From the NCBI GenBank assembly GCA_017622815.1, contig JAGAQH010000025.1:1-64000 (forward strand): a DNA stretch of 64,000 nt, written 5' to 3'. Made by a program: the position numbers and the translations under genes. Source of the DNA: Bacteroidaceae bacterium. Its GTDB lineage: Bacteria > Bacteroidota > Bacteroidia > Bacteroidales > Bacteroidaceae. The notes beneath the pieces are model-generated. The model worked only from the letters and a program-made list of their open reading frames with translations. It was not told the DNA's origin and searched no databases. Of this stretch, positions 26,014 through 34,949 are shown piece by piece. Positions within the stretch are counted from its first letter, which is position 1, and each line of letters begins with the position of its first letter.

Positions 26014-28839
26014 TTGAAAATCAAGACGCATTATATACTTTTTATTATCAGTGCTTTAATGCTGTTGGCAGGCAATGCTGTGCCTGCCATGTCTGCGTAT
26101 TGTGAAGTGCCTGACTCCATTGCTCTCATGCCAGATTCGCTGATGTTGAGGGATTCTCTCAGGAGAGCCGCGGCACTTGACAGCATGAAGGGGTACACCA
26201 TTTATGTTGATTCAAGCACATGGGCCAAGGACACTACCAAGGTGGATACGGTTCCCTATAGCAAGAACTCCCTGGATGCACCTGTTGAATATACGGCTTC
26301 GGACAGTATAACGTTTGATATGTTCGAGAGCCGTGCCAACCTGTATGGCAACAGTCAGGTTGACTATCAGAACCTTGAACTTACGGCAGACGAGATAACC
26401 ATCTCCTTGGACAGCAGCCTGGTGCATGCATCAGGCCGTAAGGACAGTGTCGGGGAAATGATTGGCAAGCCCCTTTTCCGTCAGGGTAATGAAGAATACG
26501 AACCGGACCGTATATCGTATAACTTCAAGACGCGTAAGGCATTCATCACCAATGTGTATACCAAGCAGGGTGAGGGCTTTATGACAACGGATGAAAGCAA
26601 GAGAGACAGTTCTGGCCTGATGTATTTGAACGGTGGCAAATATACGACGTGCGATGCCCAGCATCCGCATTTCTATCTGAAAATGACACGTGCCAAGGTT
26701 CGTCCTGGTAAGAACACTGTTTTCGGCCCCGCTTATCTTGTAGTGGAAGACGTGCCGTTGCCCTTGGCCGTGCCTTACGGATTCTTTCCTTTCTCGCATA
26801 GTTACCAAAGCGGTTTTATCGTACCATCCTATGGTGACGAAACGGAGCGAGGCTTCTATCTACGCGAGGGTGGCTATTACTTTGCCATAAACGACTATGT
26901 GGACCTGCAACTTCTTGCCGACATATACACCAAGGGTTCATGGGGTATTTCCGCCACGTCCAACTACAGGAAACGCTACAAGTTTTCCGGTAATTTCTAC
27001 ATCAGTTACCAGAAGACAGTGTTTGAAGACAAGTCTACTCCCAATGTAGCCGACTTCAAGATAACCTGGACGCATAGGCAGGATCCAAAGGCCAATCCTT
27101 CTCAGAGTTTCTCGGCAAGTGTGAACTATGCCTCTACGTCGTACGACAAGAACAACCTGACTTCCCGTTATGATCCAGAGAGTTACACCCAGAGTACAAG
27201 GACAAGTTCCGTAAGTTACAGCAAAACCTTTGAGGATCTGGGCCTGACATTGTCCGGTTCATTCAACTTGTCCCAGAGTTTGAGGGACAGTATGGTTTCA
27301 GTTACTCTTCCCACCCTTAACATTACCCTTGCCAGACTGTATCCGTTCAAGCGTAAGCATGCCGTAGGCAAGGAACGTTGGTACGAAAAGATAGCCCTTT
27401 CGTACACTGGTACCTTGCAGAACAGCATCAGCACCAAGGACTACAAACTCTTCAAGAGCAACCTTATAAAGGACTGGCGCAATGGCATGAGGCATCAGGT
27501 GCCCATATCTGCAAGTTTCCAACTGTTCAAGTACATCAACCTGACCACTTCCTTTAATTTTACCGACCGCATGTACATGCAGAAGATACGTCAGGATTGG
27601 GATGAGAAGAAGCAGAAGGTAGTAAGGGACACCACATTGGGATTCTATAATGTCTACGACTATAACATGAGCATGTCGCTCAATACCAAGTTGTATGGCA
27701 CATACAAACCGGCCAAATGGGCCGGAGGCAAGAAGATATACGCCATAAGGCATGTCTTCACCCCCAGTGTAAGTTTTTCCTACGCTCCGGATTTCGGTTC
27801 TGACTCATACGGTTATTACGGTACATACCAGCGTACAGACCGTGATGGCGTCCCCATGGGAGATCCCGTAGTGTATTCATATTTCGCCAATTCGCTTTAC
27901 GGAACGCCTTCAAGGGGAATGCGCGGAAACATCACCATGGACGTGTCGAACAATCTGGAAATGAAACTCCACTCCAAGAAGGACAGTTCCGGATACAAAA
28001 AAATAAGTCTCATAGACGAAATCGGCGCCTCGCTCAGTTATAACATGGCAGCCAAGTCGCGTCCGTGGAGCGACTTGGGTATGCGTTTGCGCTTGAAATT
28101 AAGCAAGAGCAAGACCATCAGCCTTAATGCTGTTTTTGCCACCTATGCCTACGAGTTCGACAAGAACGGCAATGTCGTTGTCGGCGACAGGACAGAATGG
28201 AGTTATGGCAGGTTCGGACGTTTCCAGGGCATGAGCCAGAACTTCTCATACACCATCAACAACCAGACGTTCAAGAAATTGAGGGATAAACTGCTCGGCT
28301 TGGATTCCTCGCCAAAGAAGACTGACGATGACGAGGAGGGCGATGACGACTTTGATGATGAGGTTGACCCCGAAATGCAGAATGTTGATCCCGACCGTAG
28401 TAGGGGAGAGTCCGGTGCCAAGAAGAAGGAAGGCGGACATAGCGTGGATGAGGACGGTTACCTGAAGTTCCAGATGCCATGGAGCTTTACAGTGTCATAC
28501 GGAGTTATCATGCGTGAGAACACTTCTGCAAAGATTAACCCCAAGAACATGCGATACCCCTATAAGTTCACGCATACACTGAACTTTTCGGGCAATCTGC
28601 GCATTGCCGAGGGTTGGAACATAGCATTCTCTTCCGGTTATGATTTTAACTACAAGCGCCTCTCCATGACCACGGCATCGCTCAACCGCGACCTTCATTG
28701 CTTCTCCATGTCATGCTCGATGGTGCTGATGCCATACAGAAGTTTCAACTTCAACTTCCAGGCCGATGCTTCGGCATTGAGGGACGTCTTGCGCTGGCGC
28801 AAGCAGAGTTCATACAGTTCCAACATAGAGTGGTACTGA
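26014..28839 (+). CDS. lptD: LptD-like outer-membrane LPS assembly protein
   Basis: 941 residues. It has a hydrophobic signal (about 7-30), then an OstA-like periplasmic domain (about 95-250, including ANLYGNSQVDYQN and LVHASGRKDSVG), then a large beta-barrel rich in alternating aromatic strands up to the terminal SSNIEWY. LptD inserts lipopolysaccharide into the outer leaflet. Bacteroidetes LptD is divergent and long, as here. A very acidic, disordered insert (TDDDEEGDDDFDDEVD) lies around residues 765-815, probably an extracellular or periplasmic loop. The first codon is TTG, supported by the promoter just upstream and a good signal peptide. No lptE-like gene is adjacent. Confidence 0.85.
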   Translation: MKIKTHYILFIISALMLLAGNAVPAMSAYCEVPDSIALMPDSLMLRDSLRRAAALDSMKGYTIYVDSSTWAKDTTKVDTVPYSKNSLDAPVEYTASDSITFDMFESRANLYGNSQVDYQNLELTADEITISLDSSLVHASGRKDSVGEMIGKPLFRQGNEEYEPDRISYNFKTRKAFITNVYTKQGEGFMTTDESKRDSSGLMYLNGGKYTTCDAQHPHFYLKMTRAKVRPGKNTVFGPAYLVVEDVPLPLAVPYGFFPFSHSYQSGFIVPSYGDETERGFYLREGGYYFAINDYVDLQLLADIYTKGSWGISATSNYRKRYKFSGNFYISYQKTVFEDKSTPNVADFKITWTHRQDPKANPSQSFSASVNYASTSYDKNNLTSRYDPESYTQSTRTSSVSYSKTFEDLGLTLSGSFNLSQSLRDSMVSVTLPTLNITLARLYPFKRKHAVGKERWYEKIALSYTGTLQNSISTKDYKLFKSNLIKDWRNGMRHQVPISASFQLFKYINLTTSFNFTDRMYMQKIRQDWDEKKQKVVRDTTLGFYNVYDYNMSMSLNTKLYGTYKPAKWAGGKKIYAIRHVFTPSVSFSYAPDFGSDSYGYYGTYQRTDRDGVPMGDPVVYSYFANSLYGTPSRGMRGNITMDVSNNLEMKLHSKKDSSGYKKISLIDEIGASLSYNMAAKSRPWSDLGMRLRLKLSKSKTISLNAVFATYAYEFDKNGNVVVGDRTEWSYGRFGRFQGMSQNFSYTINNQTFKKLRDKLLGLDSSPKKTDDDEEGDDDFDDEVDPEMQNVDPDRSRGESGAKKKEGGHSVDEDGYLKFQMPWSFTVSYGVIMRENTSAKINPKNMRYPYKFTHTLNFSGNLRIAEGWNIAFSSGYDFNYKRLSMTTASLNRDLHCFSMSCSMVLMPYRSFNFNFQADASALRDVLRWRKQSSYSSNIEWY

Positions 28840-28899
28840 TGTCCTATATAATATAATAAGGTATATATAATAAGACTATAATGTAATAAGTGTATAATT

Positions 28900-29292
28900 A
28901 TGAAAAAGTATTTTTTGTTGGTGTTGCCTTTTGTGGCAATGATGTTCATGTCCTGCGACAAGGAAAGATCATATGAATATATAAACGCTTCGTATGTCAC
29001 CCCCGACGACGGCCTTATACCAGCCGAAGGAGGCGAGATAATAATAAAGGTGGCCTCTACGCATTCCTTCAAGATGTCATCGCCTTCTTCTGCATTCTCA
29101 TTCTTCAAGGATGGCATGGTGACATATAGCAAGGACGGTGTCATGGTAGTGGAAACAGATCACACAATACACGTAGAGCCAAACGAGACTGGTCAGGAGA
29201 GGCAAATGTACATTGTGGCAAGACAGTTGCACAATTCGGAAATGGCATCCACTCTATATTTCCTTCAGCCCGCCAAGGAATCGGCAGAGTAA
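28900..29292 (+). CDS. small BACON-like lipoprotein
   Basis: 130 residues. A lipoprotein signal has the lipobox FMSC and modified C19 (followed by Asp and Lys). The rest looks like one beta-sandwich domain with IPAEGGEIIIKV and the pattern of BACON domains (Bacteroidetes-associated, often carbohydrate- or mucin-binding). No enzyme signature is seen. It lies 60 bases after lptD through a very AT-rich gap and may be expressed with it. Function unknown. Confidence 0.7.
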   Translation: MKKYFLLVLPFVAMMFMSCDKERSYEYINASYVTPDDGLIPAEGGEIIIKVASTHSFKMSSPSSAFSFFKDGMVTYSKDGVMVVETDHTIHVEPNETGQERQMYIVARQLHNSEMASTLYFLQPAKESAE

Positions 29293-29380
29293 AAACTATC
29301 CTTGTGCAAGGGTAGGAGATATGTTTTGCCTTGCATATGGAGGGAAAATTAGGGAAATATTTGATTTTTGCCTCTAAATG

Positions 29381-29412
29381 TTTGGTTATTCCCCATAAAA
29401 GTCGTACCTTTG
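29381..29412 (+). promoter_or_regulatory. promoter of tRNA-Cys
   Basis: TTTG (29381-29384), exactly 20 bases, TACCTTTG (29405-29412), 20 bases before the tRNA 5' end. Confidence 0.88.
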
Positions 29413-29432
29413 CACTCGCAAACAAGGAACAA

Positions 29433-29504
29433 GGTGCCTTGGATGAGTGGCTTAGTCTACGGTCTGCAAAACCGTCTACGGCGGTTCGAATCCGCCAGGC
29501 ACCT
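29433..29504 (+). tRNA. tRNA-Cys (anticodon GCA)
   Basis: 72 bases with acceptor GGTGCCT/AGGCACC and discriminator T. The anticodon stem is ACGGT/ACCGT with loop CTGCAAA, giving GCA. The T arm is GGCGG/CCGCC with loop TTCGAAT. CCA is not encoded. It has its own promoter and terminator. Confidence 0.95.
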
Positions 29505-29511
29505 CCTACTG

Positions 29512-29547
29512 AAAGATGATGAACAGATTTTGTTCATCATCTTTTTT
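29512..29547 (+). terminator. terminator of tRNA-Cys
   Basis: Perfect 14-base arms AAAGATGATGAACA / TGTTCATCATCTTT with a 5-base loop, running into six T. Confidence 0.92.
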
Positions 29548-29610
29548 CTTGCCCTCATCCTTAGCCGGCTGGCACCATGCCTTTTGTGCTTTCCCATTTC
29601 CATTAAAAAC

Positions 29611-29740
29611 GTCCTCCCGGACAACACGTCCTTGTCCTCATTGAGAACGGGCTCGTGTTGTCCGGGAGGACAGGGTCGAGTCACCGAGGGTGACAAGGGC
29701 GTGTCACCCTCGGTGACAAGGACGTGTTGTCGGGAGGGCG
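29611..29740. repeat. 23-bp-period palindrome array 2 (convergent interval tRNA-Cys / mutS2)
   Basis: Six 15-base units start at 29611, 29634, 29657, 29680, 29703 and 29726, exactly 23 apart. Unit 1 (GTCCTCCCGGACAAC) is the exact reverse complement of unit 3 (GTTGTCCGGGAGGAC), with near-palindromic unit 2 (GTCCTCATTGAGAAC) between them. Unit 4 (GTCACCGAGGGTGAC) is the exact reverse complement of unit 5 (GTCACCCTCGGTGAC). Unit 6 (GTTGTCGGGAGGGCG) resembles unit 3. Spacer 1 (ACGTCCTT) is the reverse complement of spacer 5 (AAGGACGT). The array abuts the mutS2 stop codon. Confidence 0.92.
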
Positions 29741-29741
29741 T

Positions 29742-32288
29742 TTATTCTATCTCCACCACCGTTATGCCTGCACCTCCGAAACGTACGTCTTCATCGCGGG
29801 CAGACTTGACCTGGGGCACGCTGCGCAGATACTGGCGTATGAGTTGGCGAAGGATGCCGTTGCCAGTGCCGTGCAGGATGCGGATGCGCGATGCTCCCAC
29901 CAGTATGGCATCATCCATGTAATGCGTTATGGTGTCCAGCGCTTCATCGCCGCGCATGCCTCGTATGTCTATTTCGGGGTGGAAGTTCAGATGGGTCTCG
30001 CGAATCTTGTCCTGAGTGTCGCGGCTCACGTATGTGGCCACCTGGAAGGACTGTTGCTCCTGCTTCTTCTCGGGTTTTGCCGGAACGAGTTTCTTAGCAT
30101 CCATTACGCTCCTGACCATTCCGAACTGCACAGTTATCTTTTTCCCGTCAATCTTTTCCACTGTACCTATGGCCGTGGTACCTATTATCTTTACAGGCAT
30201 GCCTACGGCAAAGACACTATCGTTCTTGGGCTTGGCTCCGAGAGCACTCAGCAATGTTCCAAGGGCAGGACGCTGTGCCTCCTGCGCGGCCTTTTCCGCT
30301 TTCTCGCGTCTGCGGTTCTCCTGGCGCTTCTTGCGTTCCTGTATCTGGCGCATCTTGCGCTCTATCATCTCGTCGTGTTCGCTGCGTGTGGCCTGGTCCA
30401 GTTGTTCGCGGAATTCGTTCAGTTCGCTGCGTATTTCGCGTGTACGTTCCTTGTCGGCCTGGGCCTCGCGAATCTCGCGGATCGTGTTCTCCACCACTGC
30501 ATTCGAATTCTGGATGATTTCTTCGGCCTGTCGGCGTGCGCCCTGGATGATTTCCTTGCGCTTGTGCTTCAGTTCCTCAATTTCTCGCTCATACCTCTGT
30601 ATGGTCTGCTCCATCTGTTTCTCCTGCGAGTGTATGGTCTGGCGCTTGCCCTCCCAGTAGCGCTTGTCGCGCACTATGTCCAGAAGATACTTGTCGGCGT
30701 TCACGTAGTCCTTGCCCACAAGGTTTGTGGCGTCTGTGATGACCTCCTCTGGTATGCCGATCTTTCTCGCTATCTCTATGGCAAAGGAACTGCCCGGATT
30801 GCCTATCTGCAACTGGAAGAGTGCCTGCATCTGGTGTCTGTCGTAGAGCATGGCACCGTTTACCACACCATCGTGTGCATCGGCAAAGTGCTTCAGGTTC
30901 TGGTAGTGTGTGGTGATGACGGCAAAGGCGGATTTCTGCGTATACCGCATCAGTATGGCCTCGGCCATGGCTCCGCCTATTGTGGGTTCCGTACCACCGC
31001 CGAACTCGTCGATGAGCAGAAGGGTGGAGGAGTCGGCCATCTTCATCATGTTCTTCATGTTGAGCAGGTGGCTGGAGTATGTGGACAGATCGTCCTCTAT
31101 ACTCTGTTCGTCGCCTATGTCTATGGCCAGTTTGTTGAAGATGCCCATCTTGCTGTTCTCGCCCACGGGAACGGGCAGACCGCACTGAAGCATGTACTGT
31201 ATCAGGCCTACGGTCTTCAGGCATACGCTCTTGCCACCGGCATTAGGGCCTGAGATGATGAGGATGTGCTGTTTCCTGTCTAGTTTAATCTCCAGGGGTA
31301 CAACCTTCTTGCCCTGTTTCTCCAGAGAGAGTTTCAGCAGGGGATGCTGTGCCAATGTCCAATCTATGATGGGGTAGGGGGCAACGTTGGGACATACACC
31401 TCCTATGTGCTTGGCAAAGCTGACGCGTGCTCTCACGAACTCCAGATCGGCCAGGAAGGAGAATGCCCTGAGCAGTTCCTTGGTGTTGGGGCGGATGAGC
31501 ATGGTAATGTGCTTGAGAATCTGTATTATCTCGCGCTTCTCTTCGGCCTCCAGTTCACGGATGCGGTTGTTAGCCTCCACCACTTCCTGCGGTTCTATGA
31601 ATACGGTTTTGCCAGTGGCGCTCTCATCGTGCACAATGCCTCTCAAACGCTTTTTCAGAGTGGGGCTTACGGGAATTACCAGTCGTCCCTCGCGGAAAGT
31701 CGGCGTAACGTCCTGTGCCACCAGTCCTTCGTCCTTCACTGTCCTCAGTATGCTGTGCAGGGTGCGGTTCACGCTGCCCTCCGAGGCTCTCAGTTCGTGG
31801 CGTATGCGTGCCAGTTCGGGACTGGCCTCGTCCTTTATCTTGCCGTACTTGTCCAGAGTCTTGTCTATGGCACCGGCTACGGCTATGAAGGTGAATACCC
31901 CCATAGACAACTGGTTCAGTGCAGGGTAGTTGTATTCCTCGGCATTGTCTGCGGTGGCTCTGATAATCTTGAGCCACGAATGGAGCGTGTCCAGCGACTT
32001 CTTCAGTCTGCCCAGATCATCTTCATCTATGTGTGTGCCCTCCAGACGGATGCGCTGTATGGACGGCCGGAGATCGTAGAACGCCATCTCCGGCAGTTCT
32101 ACGGTCTCTTCCAGTATTTTCTTGAGTTCCTGGCTTTCCTGCAGCCTCAGGCGTATTGTCGCGGCCTCGGTCAGCATGTGCAGTTCTGCCACACGCTCTC
32201 TGCCAAGTTCGCTTTGGCAGAAGCCTGAGAGCAGGGCCTTTATGTCGTTAAACCCAATTTTGCTTTCGTAGTTCTCGGGGTAAATCAT
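29742..32288 (-). CDS. mutS2: MutS2 family DNA-binding ATPase with Smr domain
   Basis: 848 residues, normal for MutS2. The helical core and clamp region is residues 1-310. The ABC-type ATPase has Walker A SGPNAGGKSV and Walker B LLLIDEFGGGTEP. A long charged coiled-coil (about 520-680, rich in Glu, Lys, Arg and Gln) and a KOW-like strand region follow. The C-terminal Smr endonuclease domain has DIRGMRGDEAL and LHGTGNGILR. Known roles are suppressing recombination and, in some bacteria, rescuing collided ribosomes. Its ATG overlaps the stop of the S9 peptidase gene by 4 bases, so the two are translationally coupled. Confidence 0.95.
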   Translation of the reverse strand: MIYPENYESKIGFNDIKALLSGFCQSELGRERVAELHMLTEAATIRLRLQESQELKKILEETVELPEMAFYDLRPSIQRIRLEGTHIDEDDLGRLKKSLDTLHSWLKIIRATADNAEEYNYPALNQLSMGVFTFIAVAGAIDKTLDKYGKIKDEASPELARIRHELRASEGSVNRTLHSILRTVKDEGLVAQDVTPTFREGRLVIPVSPTLKKRLRGIVHDESATGKTVFIEPQEVVEANNRIRELEAEEKREIIQILKHITMLIRPNTKELLRAFSFLADLEFVRARVSFAKHIGGVCPNVAPYPIIDWTLAQHPLLKLSLEKQGKKVVPLEIKLDRKQHILIISGPNAGGKSVCLKTVGLIQYMLQCGLPVPVGENSKMGIFNKLAIDIGDEQSIEDDLSTYSSHLLNMKNMMKMADSSTLLLIDEFGGGTEPTIGGAMAEAILMRYTQKSAFAVITTHYQNLKHFADAHDGVVNGAMLYDRHQMQALFQLQIGNPGSSFAIEIARKIGIPEEVITDATNLVGKDYVNADKYLLDIVRDKRYWEGKRQTIHSQEKQMEQTIQRYEREIEELKHKRKEIIQGARRQAEEIIQNSNAVVENTIREIREAQADKERTREIRSELNEFREQLDQATRSEHDEMIERKMRQIQERKKRQENRRREKAEKAAQEAQRPALGTLLSALGAKPKNDSVFAVGMPVKIIGTTAIGTVEKIDGKKITVQFGMVRSVMDAKKLVPAKPEKKQEQQSFQVATYVSRDTQDKIRETHLNFHPEIDIRGMRGDEALDTITHYMDDAILVGASRIRILHGTGNGILRQLIRQYLRSVPQVKSARDEDVRFGGAGITVVEIE

Positions 32289-34801
32289 AAGTTCTTTTCA
32301 GGGTACATGTCGTTCCACCACGTCGGGTCGTCCTGCAGCCACTTCTGGAACCATGCCATGATGCTGTCGTGCCAACGTATGCGCTTGTGGTGGTCTGCTA
32401 TATAGTGGTTCTCGCCATCCACCATTATGAAGGCGGTCTCCTTGCCCAGAATCTTCAGGGCGTTGAACATCTGTATTGACTCGCCCATGGGCACGTTGTT
32501 GTCCACGGTGCCGTGCATGAACAGAATGGGGGTGTTAATCTTGTGTGCATTGAACAATGGAGCATGCTCGGTGTAGAGTTTGCTGTTGTTCCAGGGGTAT
32601 GAGTTGGGAGATGCCGCTGCACTGTAGGTATAGCCCCAGTTGCCCTCGCCCCAGTAACTTGCTATGCTTGAAATGCCGGCATGCGACATTGCAGCCGCAA
32701 AGATGTCGGTGCGGGTCTGCAGGTACTGTGTCATGAAGCCTCCGTATGAAGCACCCATACAACCTATCTTCTTGGGATTTACAAAGGGGTGTTCCTTTAC
32801 GAACTGCTTTGTGCCGTTGATGATGTCGTCGGCAGTATAGTCGCCCCATGCATTGGAGTGTCGTGCAGCAAACTCCTGGCCGAAGCCGGTGCAACCGCTG
32901 GGTTGCAGAACGTAAACCACATAGCCCATGGCGGCCCATGCCTGATAGTTATATGGGCTTTCCAGCAGACGTCCTACGGGAGTTACGCCACCATAATAGT
33001 AGACAAGCATGGGATATTGCTTTGTCTCGTCAAAGTATGGGGGCAGGTAGTAGCAACCTGTGATGCTGTCACCGCGTTCGGTCTTGTAAGTCCATTCGTT
33101 GCACGTACCCATGGCAATGCCGGCCAGTCGGGTGGGGTTGAGGTCGGTGAGTGATGTGTGCTTGTTCTTCTTCAGGTCCAGAACCCAACTGTGGTCGGTG
33201 GTTTCTCCGCTCAGGCCGGTATATACCATCATGGGCTTTTCCTTGGCCAGACTGATGCTTCCGCTGATGTAGGGCTCGTTCAACTGGAGCATTTGCCACT
33301 TGCCGTTTCTCTGTCCCTTCTTTTCTGTCATGTCCATGCGGAACACGCTGACAAGATCCTTGTTCTCGCAAAGGGCATAGAGGTGGTTGTCGAAGGCAGA
33401 CCACTGGACGATCTTTATGTTGGGTGCGAGATCCTTGGTAATGGCTTCTACCTTCTTGGTGTCCAGATCCATAAGGAACAGTTCATACTCATAGTTGTTG
33501 GGAATCATGCCCTCGGGGCAGACGTTTCCAATGCCGCCGAAAGCCTCGGGAGTGCCGGTGAACAGCAGTTTCTTGCCATCTGGTGAGAACTGTGCTCCGC
33601 GCACAAAGCCGTCTCTGTGGAAGAGAGTGTCCACCTTGCCCGTCTCCAGATTCATGAGCATACCCATGGTGAAGTAGTAGGGACGTTCGTTGGCAACATC
33701 GTCGGACACGCTGATGTAGAGCAGTTTGCCGTCGTTGCTCATGGTGCCTCCTGTGCTGCGCAGACCGGTGGTTATCTGGCGGCGTTCGCCGGTCTTCACG
33801 TCAATTATGGAGAAGTAGGAACGGTTTCTCCAACCGGGAAGCCTGTCGTTGGGTTCCAGAATCTGTCGCACCTGGTTGTGCATCTCCTTCTTGCCCTCTG
33901 TGCTTTGGCGAACGATTATCTTTGTGTCCTCGGCCACGAAAGAGATTCCCTCCTGGCTGGGGTGTGTATAGAGGTGCTCGGTCTTTCCGCTAATCACGTC
34001 CCTATACTCATAAATGCTCTTGTGGTTCTGGTCCACGGTGCGGCTTATGTATTTGCCACCCTTTGCGGCCCACTGCACGAAGTTGTGTGGCTGGTAGCGG
34101 TTGCCGGTCTGCAGGTCCACTATGTACTTTGTCCACTCGTTCTTGCCGTCAGCACGTGTGATGTAACTGTTTTCCAGTACGAAGCGACCGTCGGCAGAGA
34201 TGCTGGTGCTGGACAGGCGCTGTCCGGTCATGTGGTCGTTGAGGGTGTAGTAGCGCTTCTCTCCGGCATTGACCTTCACGCCGGCGAAGTGGGAAGTCCA
34301 CAGAGTGTCCTTGCCTGCCACAACTTTTATCTCCACGGTGTCGGGCTTGTCCTCCTTCTGCTGCAGTTTCAGCACGCAGTCGTGTCGTCCGGCTATGAGC
34401 GCAACTTCGCCACCCTGTTGTTTGCCATCGACAAACAGGGCATTCTTGCTCTTTGCCTTGATGATGAAACTGACCTTCTGGTACTGGTTGTTGTCCACCG
34501 TAAATCCAAGTTGGTAGATGCCCTTGCCATTGATGACGAAACCGGTGCTGTCTGTGGATGAAAGTTCGTGTGTACCCTCTGTGGCAGATTTTTTCCAAGC
34601 GTTCATATCCATGGGCATGTCCCACTGCAGGTCGTCCTGGTTGTAGGGTCTGTCGTTGGCATCCTTTTCCGTAGTGGTCAGTACGTTGTGCTGTACGAAG
34701 GGACCAGCAACCTTCACGTTCTCCACACGGATTGTGTCCTTCTGTGCAAATGCTGATGTGCCGATGGCCAAGAGCATTACCATGTTCATTAGTTTCTTCA
34801 T
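32285..34801 (-). CDS. exported S9-family serine peptidase (prolyl oligopeptidase / DPP-like)
   Basis: 838 residues: a signal peptide (MKKLMNMVMLLAIGTSAFAQ), a beta-propeller-like N-terminal region (about 100-560), then an alpha/beta-hydrolase domain. The catalytic triad is readable: S685 in GASYGG, D767 in HGTVDNNVP and H799 in GENHYI. Such periplasmic peptidases release dipeptides or process oligopeptides during amino-acid uptake. Whether this one prefers proline cannot be told. It is upstream of and overlaps mutS2. A repeat-rich 148-base gap separates it from rel. Confidence 0.9.
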   Translation of the reverse strand: MKKLMNMVMLLAIGTSAFAQKDTIRVENVKVAGPFVQHNVLTTTEKDANDRPYNQDDLQWDMPMDMNAWKKSATEGTHELSSTDSTGFVINGKGIYQLGFTVDNNQYQKVSFIIKAKSKNALFVDGKQQGGEVALIAGRHDCVLKLQQKEDKPDTVEIKVVAGKDTLWTSHFAGVKVNAGEKRYYTLNDHMTGQRLSSTSISADGRFVLENSYITRADGKNEWTKYIVDLQTGNRYQPHNFVQWAAKGGKYISRTVDQNHKSIYEYRDVISGKTEHLYTHPSQEGISFVAEDTKIIVRQSTEGKKEMHNQVRQILEPNDRLPGWRNRSYFSIIDVKTGERRQITTGLRSTGGTMSNDGKLLYISVSDDVANERPYYFTMGMLMNLETGKVDTLFHRDGFVRGAQFSPDGKKLLFTGTPEAFGGIGNVCPEGMIPNNYEYELFLMDLDTKKVEAITKDLAPNIKIVQWSAFDNHLYALCENKDLVSVFRMDMTEKKGQRNGKWQMLQLNEPYISGSISLAKEKPMMVYTGLSGETTDHSWVLDLKKNKHTSLTDLNPTRLAGIAMGTCNEWTYKTERGDSITGCYYLPPYFDETKQYPMLVYYYGGVTPVGRLLESPYNYQAWAAMGYVVYVLQPSGCTGFGQEFAARHSNAWGDYTADDIINGTKQFVKEHPFVNPKKIGCMGASYGGFMTQYLQTRTDIFAAAMSHAGISSIASYWGEGNWGYTYSAAASPNSYPWNNSKLYTEHAPLFNAHKINTPILFMHGTVDNNVPMGESIQMFNALKILGKETAFIMVDGENHYIADHHKRIRWHDSIMAWFQKWLQDDPTWWNDMYPEKNL

Positions 34802-34833
34802 TGTATGATATTTTTGTTTGTTTTAGTTGTTGA

Positions 34834-34937
34834 GGTCTTTAGGGTCTTTAAAGTCTTTAGGGCATCTTCCGTTTTCCGTTTCCCGTTTGTAACTACTCCC
34901 CTCCCTTGTGGAGGGGGTGGGGGAGGGTCTTCTTCCC
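34834..34937. repeat. short-repeat block between rel and the S9 peptidase gene
   Basis: Three motifs lie in a row. The first is three near-copies of GTCTTTA (34834-34860). The second is TTCCGTTTTCCGTTTCCCGTT-like pyrimidine repeats (about 34866-34888). The third is a C/G-rich hairpin, CTCCC, TTGT, GGAGG, followed by GGGTGGGGGAGGG (34894-34927). Similar strings recur between genes in Bacteroidetes genomes as I remember them. It may act as the terminator of rel. No gene is present in 34802-34949. Confidence 0.5.
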
Positions 34938-34949
34938 CTTTCCGATTTC

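Noticed and set aside
29724..31253. 509-codon plus-strand frame over mutS2
   Set aside because: The opposite strand carries MutS2 Walker and Smr motifs; the shadow is hydrophobic and low-information.
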